Numbered from the stretch's first letter, positions 26,401 through 34,457 are shown. The stretch is 61,390 bases of DNA from CAYXPR01 sp964467255 (GCA_964467255.1 CAYXPR010000013.1:1-61390), one strand, 5' to 3'. The notes: generated by a model not told the origin, from the sequence alone. A program made the numbers and translations.

Positions 26401-28382
26401 GTTTGTTTGAGTTTGTCCGGTGTGGTGACAATGGCATCCACGCCGATAAGTTCAAGGCGTTTTGATAAATCATCGTTGCCGTAAGCAACGCTCAGCGGTG
26501 AAACCATACCGCCCCCACCCAGCACGGCATTGCGCGTGAAGAGATGTTCAGGGCAAATGCAACGCAGCGCCACTTTCGAACCTCTGCCAACCCCATGCGA
26601 TTCCAGCATGCGGCGAATCTGGCTGGCCTTGCGGTCAGCCTCTGAGTAGGTATAACTTTCAACCCCACCAGGGCGATCTTCATTCACCAGCGTGAGGAAT
26701 GGCCTGTCTGCCGTGCGCGGGTCGTTTGCGCGCGTGCGCAGAATCGAAGCAAAATTGAAATCAGCGGCGCCTTCTTTTAGCTCGCCGAGGAATTGCGTTG
26801 CATCGGCGCTAATCCGAGCCATCGTAAGCGCGTCATGCTGTTTCGCGGTGCGGATTTCGGTGCGGATAGCATCACCTGCGCGCAAAGTACGTTCAACCCA
26901 GGCCGCCGCAGCCGCATCATCCACAATTGCATCCGGTGACAGTGGTGGTGGGCGACGCACGGGATCATTCGCCGAAGCAAGAACAAGGGGCGGTATATGC
27001 GCACTCCGTTCTTGCGGAGCCCTTATCATGACGGAAGGCTTGATGAATAATGCCTCTCTGTTACTGATGTCTTCTGCACCCACCGCATTTGCAAGCCCGT
27101 AGCCTGGAACATGGTCGAATTCTTCAAAATTGGAACGGACATACGTCGTGTAGGAATGCCCATAGATGTCGTAACGTATTTCACGTTCACCATCCTTTAA
27201 GAATGGTTCACGTATGATTTCACCGCTGTCTTTTGCCTTCCGCTCCGTCATCACGATTTTTGGAATACGTGCAAGGAAAACTGATTGGCGGTCATCCACA
27301 TCCACACGCGTGGTTTTTTGGTCTGGTTTTAGTTGCTCAAAAAATGGCTCAGTATCGACACGTGAACGCACCAGCAAATCGTTTTCAGAAAGAACTGCTT
27401 CGATAGTGGCACCCGTGTTTTTAGGCACGAAGCGCGTGGAAGAACCAATCATCAGGCCAAATACCTGCTTCGTCGCCTCGCTGATTTCGGCGGGTTCATA
27501 ACCAAGCTGTTGCATGGAGCGCTCCAACTCGTTTGCTGCACAGGCCAAAAGCGCGCAGCCACGGCTGATGCCAACAAGGTTCACCCTTAAGTTACGCTTT
27601 ACTTCCTCAAACGGAAGGCGCTCACCGCTGACGTTCCCTGCATCATCCACCGTGATGCCACCACGGGAAATTTTAGGACCAAACAACTTGTGTGCCAGCA
27701 CCTTTGCGCGTTCGGATGCATAATGTTCCGGATCCTGATTGTAGCGGTGCGCTTCAACCGACGACTCGGTGAAATAATTTAACTGCTCGGAAAGATAAAT
27801 CACATTCTGGGAATCAATCCCCGTTTGCTTCAGCACGTGCTCTTCCATCACGCGCATGGATTTTGATATCTGGCCTTTGTTGTTCGCTGTTGCGCCGCCT
27901 ATCACCAGCACGGTGTCTTTGTTCACATCATCTGCCGTGAAACCCAGATACCGCTCGGCATATCTTTCATCTGCCCCTTTTTTATAAAAACGCAGTTCTT
28001 CGCGGCGCTGCTGGCGCGTCAGTTCGGGGGCAATCGTTTCATCCCAGTTAAAGCCTTCTTCGGCAAGCTGCTTGCGCGACCATTCACGATGCTCAGGGTG
28101 AAGCCCCATGGCCTCGAGCACCCGTGTGTAAAAATCCCATCTCGCTTCTTGTTTTTTATGAAATTCAGGCTCTCTTGGAAGTTTTGAGTAGATGGCCAGC
28201 TTTTCCATATCCCGTAGGCTGTTTGGGTCTGATGGGTCATGCCATTTTTCATACAGGAGGTTTTCGTATATATATTCGCGGACGAACTCCATCTCAGCGC
28301 GACTCAGCACCGTGACCGGGTGCGTGAGCGCCGTACAATCGCGCAGCCTACCTATTAGTTCTTCGAAATCCATCTCAGGCAT
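23415..28382 (-). CDS. Giant three-module protein: GxSxG domain, ANL acyl-adenylate domain, NUDIX hydrolase domain
   Basis: The intact 1655-residue frame starts at ATG 28382 behind AGAGGG. Residues ~150-460 look like an alpha/beta hydrolase-type region with VLVIGGATANNKG and VNLVGISRGCALLAC (GxSxG at 271-275). Residues ~555-1150 are an ANL adenylate-forming enzyme: A3-like ATSGSSDVLK (734-743), A5 NGYASTEEG (906-914), A8 RTDEMMKRSGIQIIPSEIE (1017-1035) and a Lys-rich A10-like end (PPKKKIKD, 1137-1144). Residues ~1240-1340 are NUDIX: LLTQRGQD..FPGG, then REETLATAMRETMEEIGL, a box with one-residue-short spacing. The tail to 1655 is unassigned. No signal peptide or membrane segment is seen. The gene stands alone between ccmC and the J-domain gene. 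The motifs suggest working adenylation and diphosphatase sites. The combined role is unknown and I know no described family with this architecture. Confidence 0.8.
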   Translation of the reverse strand: MPEMDFEELIGRLRDCTALTHPVTVLSRAEMEFVREYIYENLLYEKWHDPSDPNSLRDMEKLAIYSKLPREPEFHKKQEARWDFYTRVLEAMGLHPEHREWSRKQLAEEGFNWDETIAPELTRQQRREELRFYKKGADERYAERYLGFTADDVNKDTVLVIGGATANNKGQISKSMRVMEEHVLKQTGIDSQNVIYLSEQLNYFTESSVEAHRYNQDPEHYASERAKVLAHKLFGPKISRGGITVDDAGNVSGERLPFEEVKRNLRVNLVGISRGCALLACAANELERSMQQLGYEPAEISEATKQVFGLMIGSSTRFVPKNTGATIEAVLSENDLLVRSRVDTEPFFEQLKPDQKTTRVDVDDRQSVFLARIPKIVMTERKAKDSGEIIREPFLKDGEREIRYDIYGHSYTTYVRSNFEEFDHVPGYGLANAVGAEDISNREALFIKPSVMIRAPQERSAHIPPLVLASANDPVRRPPPLSPDAIVDDAAAAAWVERTLRAGDAIRTEIRTAKQHDALTMARISADATQFLGELKEGAADFNFASILRTRANDPRTADRPFLTLVNEDRPGGVESYTYSEADRKASQIRRMLESHGVGRGSKVALRCICPEHLFTRNAVLGGGGMVSPLSVAYGNDDLSKRLELIGVDAIVTTPDKLKQTLEVREQLGKPIKIFVVERGPTGEKLNFADQQKLKADMQDQPLVYPFLEEISKFSDKPVPILKTAPGQPAFSMATSGSSDVLKQVQVPHSYALASYIRGNSWWGVNGAATAPEDNSGLAPSVKLLRESVAKGSLPSEHVDKVFCTAPFGWMYPYRGLVSTEISGAEFVMAKTVKDNQNPAFTVNVLKEKGITVFAAIPTNIRGVVDRLTTHPTELPDLRRTISTAERLNETTIDGFRRVTGIKVANGYASTEEGPIMCDLEGMKIADGNVGVPVPGLEYKLVDLNPEEKEEFGGRPQELRKLVIASSLVSGKYQFPQGASDDIKNAYVYFDVETGTAYRDTKDAVAFSGSEVSMICRTDEMMKRSGIQIIPSEIEKPLAVYFNDTDAEAVDKRSEDVGKKGIELKANITMGVDDPRKTTIVLAYIELSKEDAQKLTRGDLLKRLNAAFNPEKESTRLKIPDYVIIGVADFERMENKPPKKKIKDAIGKMVEMFRAEKETGGSFMLPVSATRIEKMSDGELADAFKNMDVLRSRSGKMGEEHKEPSQIEFATDAVKSVVIPGDTSVPVQVQYYETVCNVRAAAKAIPVVKVDGEYHFLLTQRGQDISMPGAIVFPGGAVETHRTYGTVRREETLATAMRETMEEIGLKLEPNQMHELARTATVTGFAVQPYLAVLDEINLPRLQQRVADRARALRESGEPVEVEKVFTIPVRDFYDKSRWTDDKISTFERGNADYGVPVQKYKKMNYPVTVPGLGAGPDQQVTLGSMVVETMFHLISYHQTYEKFSKEMDFILQNQDKEFVWKEGTNFPDMSQKRSIEEARREFLEGREFPNRTNFEQHALYMATHQAEGAQGFAAGLQKPASYTGMHKRKEAAAVVSPVFELVPPPDKAGVKVMEDLTLYEARAMLQVVENQTAKVNVEAIQRLPGGGYVVSLALPEAVAPEVFDRELADVRKRGYSKLDTGDVSGGNLKNSQLPTLEKHAEVEILSNRPARKVE

Positions 28383-28534
28383 GAAGCTTTAACCCTCTGG
28401 TATTCAAGTCAAGATTCTAGTTGAAACTCCTTAAATAAAGGTTAATGCGCCCGTGCCGTGCGCCGCTAGTTTTTGTTGTATGCTACACTAATTTATGCTT
28501 TATCTTCATTGACTTAAGACCAACAGGAGGCCTC

Positions 28535-29242
28535 GTGCCCTATTTTATTTCACCGCAGAAGTTTCAGGCATGGTTCCGCCCACTGCTGATTACGGCACTT
28601 GCCGCCGTTGCACTATGCCTGCCGCTGGGGCTTTATTTTGGGCTTTTGGCCTCCCCGCCCGACCAGTTACAGGGCGAGAGCGTACGCATCATGTATATTC
28701 ATGTGCCCGCCGCCTGGATGAGCCTGATGGTCTATAGCATCATGGCTGGCGCAAGCGCCGCATTCCTTATCTGGAAGAATCCGCTTTCCGACGTTATCGC
28801 ACAGAGCGCCGCGCCGATTGGCGCCGCCTTCACCCTGATCACACTCATCACCGGTTCACTGTGGGGTAAGCCTGTGTGGGGCACATGGTGGGTGTGGGAT
28901 GCACGCCTAACCTCGGAATTAATTTTGCTGTTTTTTTATATGGGTTACATGGCGCTGGCGAGCGCGTTTGACAGCCCTGAACGCGCCGCAAAAAGCGCCG
29001 CGATTCTAGCCATCGTTGGTTTTATCAACGTGCCGATTGTAAAATTCTCTGTTGATTTTTGGAGCACGCTGCACCAGCCCGCCAGCTTGCTTCGCGCGGG
29101 CGGGCCTTCGATTGACGGCAGCATGTTGCGCCCATTATTGCTTATGGCCGGTGCATTTTTTGCGCTCTTTATTGTGTTGCTGTTGCTCAAGGTGCAAACC
29201 GTTTTGTTGCAGCGCAAAATGGCGCGCCCACAGGCGAAATAA
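28535..29242 (+). CDS. ccmC: Cytochrome c maturation heme-handling membrane protein CcmC
   Basis: CcmC loads heme onto the chaperone CcmE for c-type cytochrome assembly, here needed for example by cytochrome c1. The ~235-residue protein has six membrane helices, the VRIMYIHVPAAWM segment with a heme-ligating His, and the tryptophan-rich GTWWVWDARLTSELI motif. A second conserved His lies in LHQPASLLR. I chose GTG at 28535 because a perfect AGGAGG lies at 28525-28530. The frame extends 30 residues upstream without support. The other ccm genes are not in the window, so the gene is detached from its usual cluster. Confidence 0.93.
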   Translation: MPYFISPQKFQAWFRPLLITALAAVALCLPLGLYFGLLASPPDQLQGESVRIMYIHVPAAWMSLMVYSIMAGASAAFLIWKNPLSDVIAQSAAPIGAAFTLITLITGSLWGKPVWGTWWVWDARLTSELILLFFYMGYMALASAFDSPERAAKSAAILAIVGFINVPIVKFSVDFWSTLHQPASLLRAGGPSIDGSMLRPLLLMAGAFFALFIVLLLLKVQTVLLQRKMARPQAK

Positions 29243-29347
29243 AGCATTACTGCCTCAAAATAAGTCTTTACTTGCGCAATGGTTTTTGCGTATATTCCCT
29301 GCGTTTGTACATCGCCCTTACGGCATAGATAAAAAGGTTTTTTGACT

Positions 29348-29683
29348 ATGGCTTTCGTCGTCACCGAAAAATGCATTCGCTGCAAATATCAGGATTGCGT
29401 GGAAGTATGCCCTGTGGACTGCTTCTATGAGGGTGAAAACATGCTCGTCATCAACCCCGATGAATGTATTGACTGCGGTGTGTGCGAGCCAGAATGCCCT
29501 GCAAATGCCATCGAGCCGGAAAATGCCGATAACACCAAATGGCTGGAGCTCAACCGTGAATATGCCGCAAAATGGCCGAATATCACGGTAAATAAGGGTG
29601 GTTTGGCCGACGCCGACCAGTTTAAGGGTGTAGAAGGCAAATTTGACCAGTTTTTCAGCCCAAAGCCGGGTGCTGGTAATTAA
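29348..29683 (+). CDS. fdxA: 7Fe ferredoxin FdxA
   Basis: This small electron carrier binds one [3Fe-4S] and one [4Fe-4S] cluster. The 111-residue protein begins MAFVVTEKCIRCKYQDCVEVCPVDCFYEG and has the second cluster motif CIDCGVCEPECPANAI. The C-terminal ~50 residues are the usual FdxA extension. ATG at 29348 is preferred over an in-frame TTG two codons upstream. The fdxA-carD neighbourhood is common in Alphaproteobacteria. A structured element lies between the two genes at 29795-29848. Confidence 0.95.
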   Translation: MAFVVTEKCIRCKYQDCVEVCPVDCFYEGENMLVINPDECIDCGVCEPECPANAIEPENADNTKWLELNREYAAKWPNITVNKGGLADADQFKGVEGKFDQFFSPKPGAGN

Positions 29684-29794
29684 TATTTATTGGTTTATAG
29701 CCATTAAATATCAAGCATTTAAGCCACTTTCCTAAAAGTTTAACCAAATTTTATGGTTTCATCCCCCCCTTTTTTGTGGTAGGGTGTGTGAAGT

Positions 29795-29848
29795 CGCCGT
29801 CTGAAATCCTCGGGAACGGACTTTCAGGAATGAATCGGCGCTCTTTTT
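29795..29848 (+). ncRNA. Candidate structured RNA (sRNA or carD leader) ending in a U-run
   Basis: An outer stem CGCCG (29795-29799) / CGGCG (29836-29840) encloses an inner stem CTGAAA-TCC / GGA-C-TTTCAG (29801-29827) with an 8-nt loop. A T5 run (29844-29848) follows directly. The compact fold with a terminal U-run resembles a short Rho-independent small RNA or a terminated leader before carD (start 29895). No Rfam family is recognised. The 210-bp fdxA-carD gap otherwise shows only AT-rich sequence and a C7/T6 tract. Confidence 0.4.
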
Positions 29849-29894
29849 ATACATAAAATTGCTCAATAGAACTGCTTAGAAGGGTATTAAGCTT

Positions 29895-30389
29895 ATGGCT
29901 AAATCTGCCTTTAAATTAAATGATAAAGTAGTCTACCCAACGCATGGCGTTGGCCAAGTGAAGGGCCTGGAAGCTCAAGAAATCGGCGGTCATAAAGTCG
30001 ACCTGCTGGTGGTAGCCTTTGATAAAGATAAAATGACGCTGCGTATTCCGACCATCCGTGCGCAAGAATCCGGCCTGCGTAAACTTTCCAGCGGCGAAGA
30101 ACTGGACCGTGTGCGTAAAACTCTACGTAGCCGCGCTCGTATCAGCCGTGGCATGTGGAGCCGCAGGGCAAAGGAATATGAAACCAAAATCAACTCCGGC
30201 TGCATTGTTTCGCTCGCCGAAGTGGTGCGCGATCTGCATAAAAACGTGGATGATCCGGATCGCTCTTACAGCGAACGTGTTATTTACGAAAACGCCCTGA
30301 ACCGTTTGGTGGGCGAGTTCGCCGCGATTGAAAATATTGACCACGACCAGGCTTCGAAAAAAGTGCTGGGCGTGATTAAAGTAGCTTAA
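29895..30389 (+). CDS. carD: CarD/CdnL-family transcription regulator
   Basis: CarD-type proteins bind the RNA polymerase beta subunit and stabilise open complexes, often at rRNA and growth-related promoters. The 164-residue protein has the N-terminal Tudor-like polymerase-interaction domain (~8-65, KLNDKVVYPTHGVGQVKGLE, DKMTLRIPT) and a helical C-terminal DNA-binding domain (~80-160, WSRRAKEYETKINSG, SERVIYENALNRLVGEFA). A terminator follows at 30417-30446, so carD is the last gene of its transcript. Confidence 0.95.
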   Translation: MAKSAFKLNDKVVYPTHGVGQVKGLEAQEIGGHKVDLLVVAFDKDKMTLRIPTIRAQESGLRKLSSGEELDRVRKTLRSRARISRGMWSRRAKEYETKINSGCIVSLAEVVRDLHKNVDDPDRSYSERVIYENALNRLVGEFAAIENIDHDQASKKVLGVIKVA

Positions 30390-30416
30390 TTACTCCTTAA
30401 GAACGCTTGAATCTGG

Positions 30417-30446
30417 GGTGGCGGGTAAAACTGCCACCCTTTTTTC
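30417..30446 (+). terminator. Intrinsic terminator after carD
   Basis: GGGTGGC (30417-30423) pairs with GCCACCC (30434-30440), with a 10-nt loop and a T6 run (30441-30446). Confidence 0.88.
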
Positions 30447-30472
30447 ATGCGCGCTCCCCTGCCGTTATGCTT

Positions 30473-30501
30473 TGACATTCCCGCCTATTTTAGGCATAAA
30501 C
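30473..30501 (+). promoter_or_regulatory. Sigma-70-type promoter of pyrE
   Basis: A perfect TTGACA (30473-30478), 17 nt and CATAAA (30496-30501) lie 40 nt upstream of pyrE, just after the carD terminator. No attenuator like the one before enterobacterial pyrE is visible. Confidence 0.65.
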
Positions 30502-30541
30502 CATGCCGTAGTTTTTATCGTTTTTTGCTGGAGGCACATCC

Positions 30542-31138
30542 GTGACCCAAGATGACATCATGAAGGAATTTGAAGCCGCAGGTGCAATTCTGCGCGGTCA
30601 TTTCATTCTTTCCTCAGGCCTGCATAGCGACACCTACTTACAGTGCGCCCGCGTGTTGATGGAACCAAAACGCTCTGAACATATCTGCAAAACGCTGGCG
30701 GACCGCATTCGCCGCACCGGTTCAGGAAGCAAAATTGACATGGTCGCCTCACCCGCGATGGGCGGCGTGATTGTGGGCTATGAAGTGGGCCGTCAGCTTG
30801 GCGTGCCTGCTATCTTCTGCGAACGTGTGGACGGAAAATTTGCCATACGCCGCGGCTTTTCTGTGCCGGAAGGCGCACGCGTGCTGCTGGTGGAAGACGT
30901 GGTGACCACAGGTAAATCTTCCCGCGAAGCAATTGATTGCATTGAAGCGGCGGGTGGCAAAGTGGTTGCAGGAGCATGCCTGATTAACCGCAGCGGCGGT
31001 AACCCGCTTAACACGCCGCTGGTGTCGCTCGTGGAACTGGATATCCAAACCTATACGGATGAAGAACTGCCGTTTGAACTGGCAAAAGTGCCTGCTGAAA
31101 AACCCGGCAGCCGCTGGATTAAGAGCGCAGCTTCTTAA
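30542..31138 (+). CDS. pyrE: Orotate phosphoribosyltransferase
   Basis: PyrE joins orotate with PRPP to give orotidine monophosphate. The 198-residue protein has the usual size, an N-terminal hood with GHFILSSGLHSDTYLQ, the ASPAMGGVIVGYEV strand and the PRPP-binding loop LLVEDVVTTGKSS. GTG at 30542 is used because GGAGG lies 8 nt upstream. ATG at 30560 is an alternative. Its stop codon shares TTAA with the stop of pyrF on the opposite strand, so the last two enzymes of UMP synthesis are encoded tail to tail. Confidence 0.96.
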   Translation: MTQDDIMKEFEAAGAILRGHFILSSGLHSDTYLQCARVLMEPKRSEHICKTLADRIRRTGSGSKIDMVASPAMGGVIVGYEVGRQLGVPAIFCERVDGKFAIRRGFSVPEGARVLLVEDVVTTGKSSREAIDCIEAAGGKVVAGACLINRSGGNPLNTPLVSLVELDIQTYTDEELPFELAKVPAEKPGSRWIKSAAS

Positions 31139-31833
31139 GCGCTAATTTCTTTTAAAATCGCCTGCGCCGCTTTTTTCGGGCTGGCATGTTCCGTGATGGG
31201 CCTGCCAATCACCAGATAATCCGCGCCTGCTTCGATGGCCTCTAGCGGCGTCATCACACGGCGCTGGTCGCCTTTGCTGCTACCGGCAGGGCGAATGCCC
31301 GGCACAACTAATTTCAATTCTTTGCCGAATTCTTTTTTGAGCGCCGCCACTTCATGTGCGGAACATACCAAACCATCAATGCCGCTTTTCAGCGCCAGTT
31401 CGGCGAGCGCGAGCACTTGCGCTTTCACTTTGCGGTTCACGCCGCATTCTTTTAAATCGCCCTCATCCATACTGGTCAGCACCGTTACGCCGAGGATAAT
31501 GGGTTTTTTCTTCGCGCCACTGGCCGCTTCTGCCGCGGCTTTCATCATGCGGCTGCCGCCGCTTGTGTGAATAGTCAGCATCGAAACGCCAAGGCTTGCC
31601 GCAGAGCGCACTGCACCTGCGACCGTGTTCGGGATGTCATGAAATTTTAAATCGAGGAAAATCGGCAAACCGCTGGCGGCGACTTTTTTAATGCCTTGCG
31701 GCCCCTGCGCGGAAAAAAACTCGAGGCCAAGCTTGGCATGGCCGATAGCGCCATGAAGGGTGGAAGCGAGAGATGCCGCCTGCTTTACATCTGGTGTATC
31801 AATTGCACAGATAAGCGGGTTTTTTTTCGGCAT
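31135..31833 (-). CDS. pyrF: Orotidine 5'-phosphate decarboxylase
   Basis: PyrF removes CO2 from OMP to make UMP. The 232-residue TIM barrel starts PLICAIDTPDVKQAASLA and carries the active-site motif FLDLKFHDIPNTVAGAV with the catalytic Asp-Lys-Asp pattern. It ends with the phosphate-binding VVPGIRP and GADYLVIGRPIT loops. It lies 20 nt downstream of glnA on the same strand and could be co-transcribed with it. The 3' end overlaps pyrE by 4 nt in convergent orientation. Confidence 0.96.
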   Translation of the reverse strand: MPKKNPLICAIDTPDVKQAASLASTLHGAIGHAKLGLEFFSAQGPQGIKKVAASGLPIFLDLKFHDIPNTVAGAVRSAASLGVSMLTIHTSGGSRMMKAAAEAASGAKKKPIILGVTVLTSMDEGDLKECGVNRKVKAQVLALAELALKSGIDGLVCSAHEVAALKKEFGKELKLVVPGIRPAGSSKGDQRRVMTPLEAIEAGADYLVIGRPITEHASPKKAAQAILKEISA

Positions 31834-31853
31834 CTCTCTTCACATTGCTAGAA

Positions 31854-33263
31854 CTAAACGCTGTAGTAATTCAGGAATTCGATTGGGTGCGGGGTGTGTT
31901 CTAAGTCCTGCACTTCCTGCATCTTCAGCTCAATGTATGCATCGATAAGTTCATCGGTGAACACTTCGCCTTTTTTCAGGAAGGCGCGGTCCACGGAAAG
32001 GCTATCCAGCGCTTCACGCAGGCTACCGCACACTTGGCTGATGCCCTGACGTTCTTCCGAAGGCAGGTCATAAAGGTTTTTATCCATCGCATCGCCGGGG
32101 TGAATTTTGTTTTCAATCCCGTCAAGGCCCGCCATAAGCATCGCTGCAAAGGCAAAGTATGGGTTCGCACCCGGATCAGGGAAGCGCACTTCAATACGCT
32201 TCGCTTTCGGGCTGGAACCATAAGGAATACGGATGGAAGCGGAACGGTTGCGGGCAGAGTATGCCAGCATCACCGGTGCTTCAAAACCCGGAATCAGGCG
32301 CTTGTAGCTGTTGGTGGTAGGGTTGGTGAAAGCGTTCAGTGCTTTCGCATGTTTAATAATGCCACCGATATAGTAAATCGCCATTTCCGACAGGTCGGCA
32401 TAGCCATTGCCTGCGAAGAGCGGCTTGTTGCCTTTCCAGATGGACTGGTGCGTGTGCATGCCAGAGCCATTGTCGCCATAAATCGGCTTCGGCATGAAGG
32501 TGACAGATTTGCCATAAGAATGGGCAACGTTGTGCACCACATATTTATATTTCTGCACGTTGTCAGCCGTTGCCACCAGCGTGGAGAAGTCAAAGCCCAG
32601 TTCGCACTGACCCGGCGCCACTTCATGGTGGTGCAGGCGTGGCATCAGACCAACTTGCTTCAGCACTTCCAGCATTTCAGCGCGCAGGTCATTCAGTGCA
32701 TCGACCGGCTGAACGGGGAAGTAACCACCCTTCACGCGCGGACGGTGACCCGGATTGCCCATTTCATATTCGCGGGACGTGTTCCATGGGCCTTCATCGG
32801 AATCAAGGCGCACGAAAGAGCCGTTCATGTTCACGTCAAAGCGCACGTCATCAAATACGAAGAATTCCAATTCAGGGCCGAAGAAGGCTTTGTCGCCCAC
32901 GCCCGTGTAGGCAAGGTAGGCTTCGGCGCGTTTGGCCAGCGTGCGTGGGTCGCGGGAGTAGCCCTGACCGGTGTTCGGCTCCACCACATCACAGAAAATC
33001 ACCAGCGTCGGCTGTGCGGTGAATGGGTCCACAAAGGCTGTGCCAAGATCTGGCTGCAAAATCATGTCGGATTCATTGATGCTTTTCCAACCCGCGATGG
33101 AAGAACCATCAAACATAATGCCGTCGGTCAGTAGGCCTTCGTCAAAATCCTGCGCGAGGTAAGACGTGTGCTGCCATTTGCCTTTGGTGTCCGTGAAGCG
33201 GAAATCGATGAACCGGATATCGTGTTCTTTAATCTGTTCTAAAATCTTTTTGACGTCAGACAT
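31854..33263 (-). CDS. glnA: Glutamine synthetase type I
   Basis: GlnA makes glutamine from glutamate, ammonia and ATP. The ~469-residue protein (ATG at 33263 behind AAGGTG) is the standard GSI-beta length. It shows FRFTDTKGKW..., FDGSSIAGWKSINESDM, ATP-site KPIYGDNGSGMHTHQS and NSYKRLIPGFEAP. The adenylylation site tyrosine lies in the NLYDLP segment near residue 397. The frame is open 31 codons further upstream without support. It is preceded by glnB, so it belongs to the typical alphaproteobacterial glnB-glnA unit. A weak promoter-like TTGTTT-N17-TACTAA lies in the 131-nt gap. Confidence 0.97.
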   Translation of the reverse strand: MSDVKKILEQIKEHDIRFIDFRFTDTKGKWQHTSYLAQDFDEGLLTDGIMFDGSSIAGWKSINESDMILQPDLGTAFVDPFTAQPTLVIFCDVVEPNTGQGYSRDPRTLAKRAEAYLAYTGVGDKAFFGPELEFFVFDDVRFDVNMNGSFVRLDSDEGPWNTSREYEMGNPGHRPRVKGGYFPVQPVDALNDLRAEMLEVLKQVGLMPRLHHHEVAPGQCELGFDFSTLVATADNVQKYKYVVHNVAHSYGKSVTFMPKPIYGDNGSGMHTHQSIWKGNKPLFAGNGYADLSEMAIYYIGGIIKHAKALNAFTNPTTNSYKRLIPGFEAPVMLAYSARNRSASIRIPYGSSPKAKRIEVRFPDPGANPYFAFAAMLMAGLDGIENKIHPGDAMDKNLYDLPSEERQGISQVCGSLREALDSLSVDRAFLKKGEVFTDELIDAYIELKMQEVQDLEHTPHPIEFLNYYSV

Positions 33264-33394
33264 GGCGGGCACCTTAGTGTTTTGTTTATTAGAGGTTGGG
33301 AATGTGAGCGGCCCTGGAGCGCGTTCGGGCTTACTTAGTACTGAATTTTGAAGCAAAAAACAACTGCAAAAAGGAAAGTTCTAGCGGATTTGCA

Positions 33395-33733
33395 TTAAAT
33401 GGCTTCGTCGCCCGATTCACCCGTGCGGATGCGGATAGCCTGCGCCACGTCGTAAATGAAGATTTTACCATCCCCGATGCGCCCCGTGTTTGCGGCTTGG
33501 CGTATGGCTTCGATGACCTTATCGGCCATATTGTCGGCCACCACCATCTCGATTTTCGTCTTGGGTAGAAAGTCCACGATGTATTCGGCGCCGCGGTAAA
33601 GCTCCGTGTGGCCTTTCTGGCGGCCATAGCCCTTGCATTCGGTAACGGTGATGCCACGGATGCCGACTTCCTGAAGGGCGTCCTTCACTTCGTCGAGCTT
33701 AAACGGCTTAATGATAGCTTCAATTTTTTTCAT
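33395..33733 (-). CDS. glnB: Nitrogen regulatory protein PII
   Basis: PII senses 2-oxoglutarate, ATP/ADP and, through uridylylation, glutamine. It adjusts GlnA adenylylation and nitrogen gene control. The 112-residue protein (ATG at 33733) begins MKKIEAIIKPFKLDEVKDAL and has the T-loop GRQKGHTELYRGAEY containing the uridylylated Tyr51. It ends with the ATP-binding VYDVAQAIRIRTGE.G region. It precedes glnA. A phasin terminator lies just upstream at 33763-33798. Confidence 0.97.
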   Translation of the reverse strand: MKKIEAIIKPFKLDEVKDALQEVGIRGITVTECKGYGRQKGHTELYRGAEYIVDFLPKTKIEMVVADNMADKVIEAIRQAANTGRIGDGKIFIYDVAQAIRIRTGESGDEAI

Positions 33734-33762
33734 GGTGCTGAAGCTAGTAGCACCCACAAACA

Positions 33763-33798
33763 AAAACGGCAACCCTTTATTAAAAGGATTGCCGTTTT
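33763..33798 (-). terminator. Bidirectional terminator between the phasin gene and glnB
   Basis: AAAACGGCAA (33763-33772) pairs with TTGCCGTTTT (33789-33798), with inner CCTTT/AAAGG pairing around a short AT loop and one mismatch. On the minus strand it ends the phasin transcript just before glnB. Confidence 0.85.
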
Positions 33799-33818
33799 AC
33801 GAATGTATTAAGGCTAAC

Positions 33819-34457
33819 TTATTTCTTGGTAGAAAATGCTTTCGCAATTTTTTCACCAGCGCGGGCAGCAGATTCATTCAGCGGCTCAGCGGCGTTGCTG
33901 TATTCCAGCGAAAGTTCTGCCAGTTTCAGCGCGCGGGAGAACACGTTGTCCACGTTGTTCTTCAGGTAGCTGGTCTGCAGGTTGAAGATGTCCGTCACCG
34001 TTTTGCAGGCGAGGAACTTTTCAACTGCTTTGAACTGTTCCGCAATGATGCTGTTCGTCATATCAGCAATTTCGCTGCTGATAGACTGCGTCACTTCACC
34101 GGCGAGCGTAGCACTTTCCACGGCTGCATCGGCTGTTTCTTTGCCGATATCCGCAAAGCTACCGAGGTTTTTCAAAGCAGCATCTGCCGATTTGGTGAGG
34201 TTTTCAAAGCTCTCACGACCGATTTCAAGCGCGGTTTCCTGCGCTTTTTTAGCTTCTTTCGCACTGGAAGAAAGTACTTCTTCGACCACTTTCGTGCTCT
34301 GGGAAATCAGTTCATCCATATTGTCTTTTGCTTTACGGGCAGCAGCTTCACCACCAGGGATCGCTGTAAAGCCGGCTTTGGAAGCAACCGTAGCAGCGCG
34401 GCGAGCGGCGCTTGCACCCTTGCTACCTTTAGCGGCGAAATTCTGTTCTTGTGACAT
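33819..34457 (-). CDS. Phasin family protein
   Basis: Phasins coat polyhydroxyalkanoate granules and regulate their size, although some members have other surface or chaperone-like roles. The ~212-residue protein is almost wholly helical and rich in Ala, Lys and Glu. The phasin domain covers ~100-195 (SSEIADMTNSIIAEQFKAVEKFLACKTVTDIFNLQTSYLKNNVDNVFSRALKLAEL). I start it at ATG 34457 behind GGAG. It is monocistronic, with a terminator at 33763-33798. No PHA synthase is in the window, so a storage role is inferred from family only. Confidence 0.85.
   Translation of the reverse strand: MSQEQNFAAKGSKGASAARRAATVASKAGFTAIPGGEAAARKAKDNMDELISQSTKVVEEVLSSSAKEAKKAQETALEIGRESFENLTKSADAALKNLGSFADIGKETADAAVESATLAGEVTQSISSEIADMTNSIIAEQFKAVEKFLACKTVTDIFNLQTSYLKNNVDNVFSRALKLAELSLEYSNAAEPLNESAARAGEKIAKAFSTKK

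Noticed and set aside
32034..33134. 366-residue plus-strand open frame opposite glnA
   Set aside because: Long only because it mirrors codon bias of glnA. It is rich in His, Arg and Phe and has no family resemblance.
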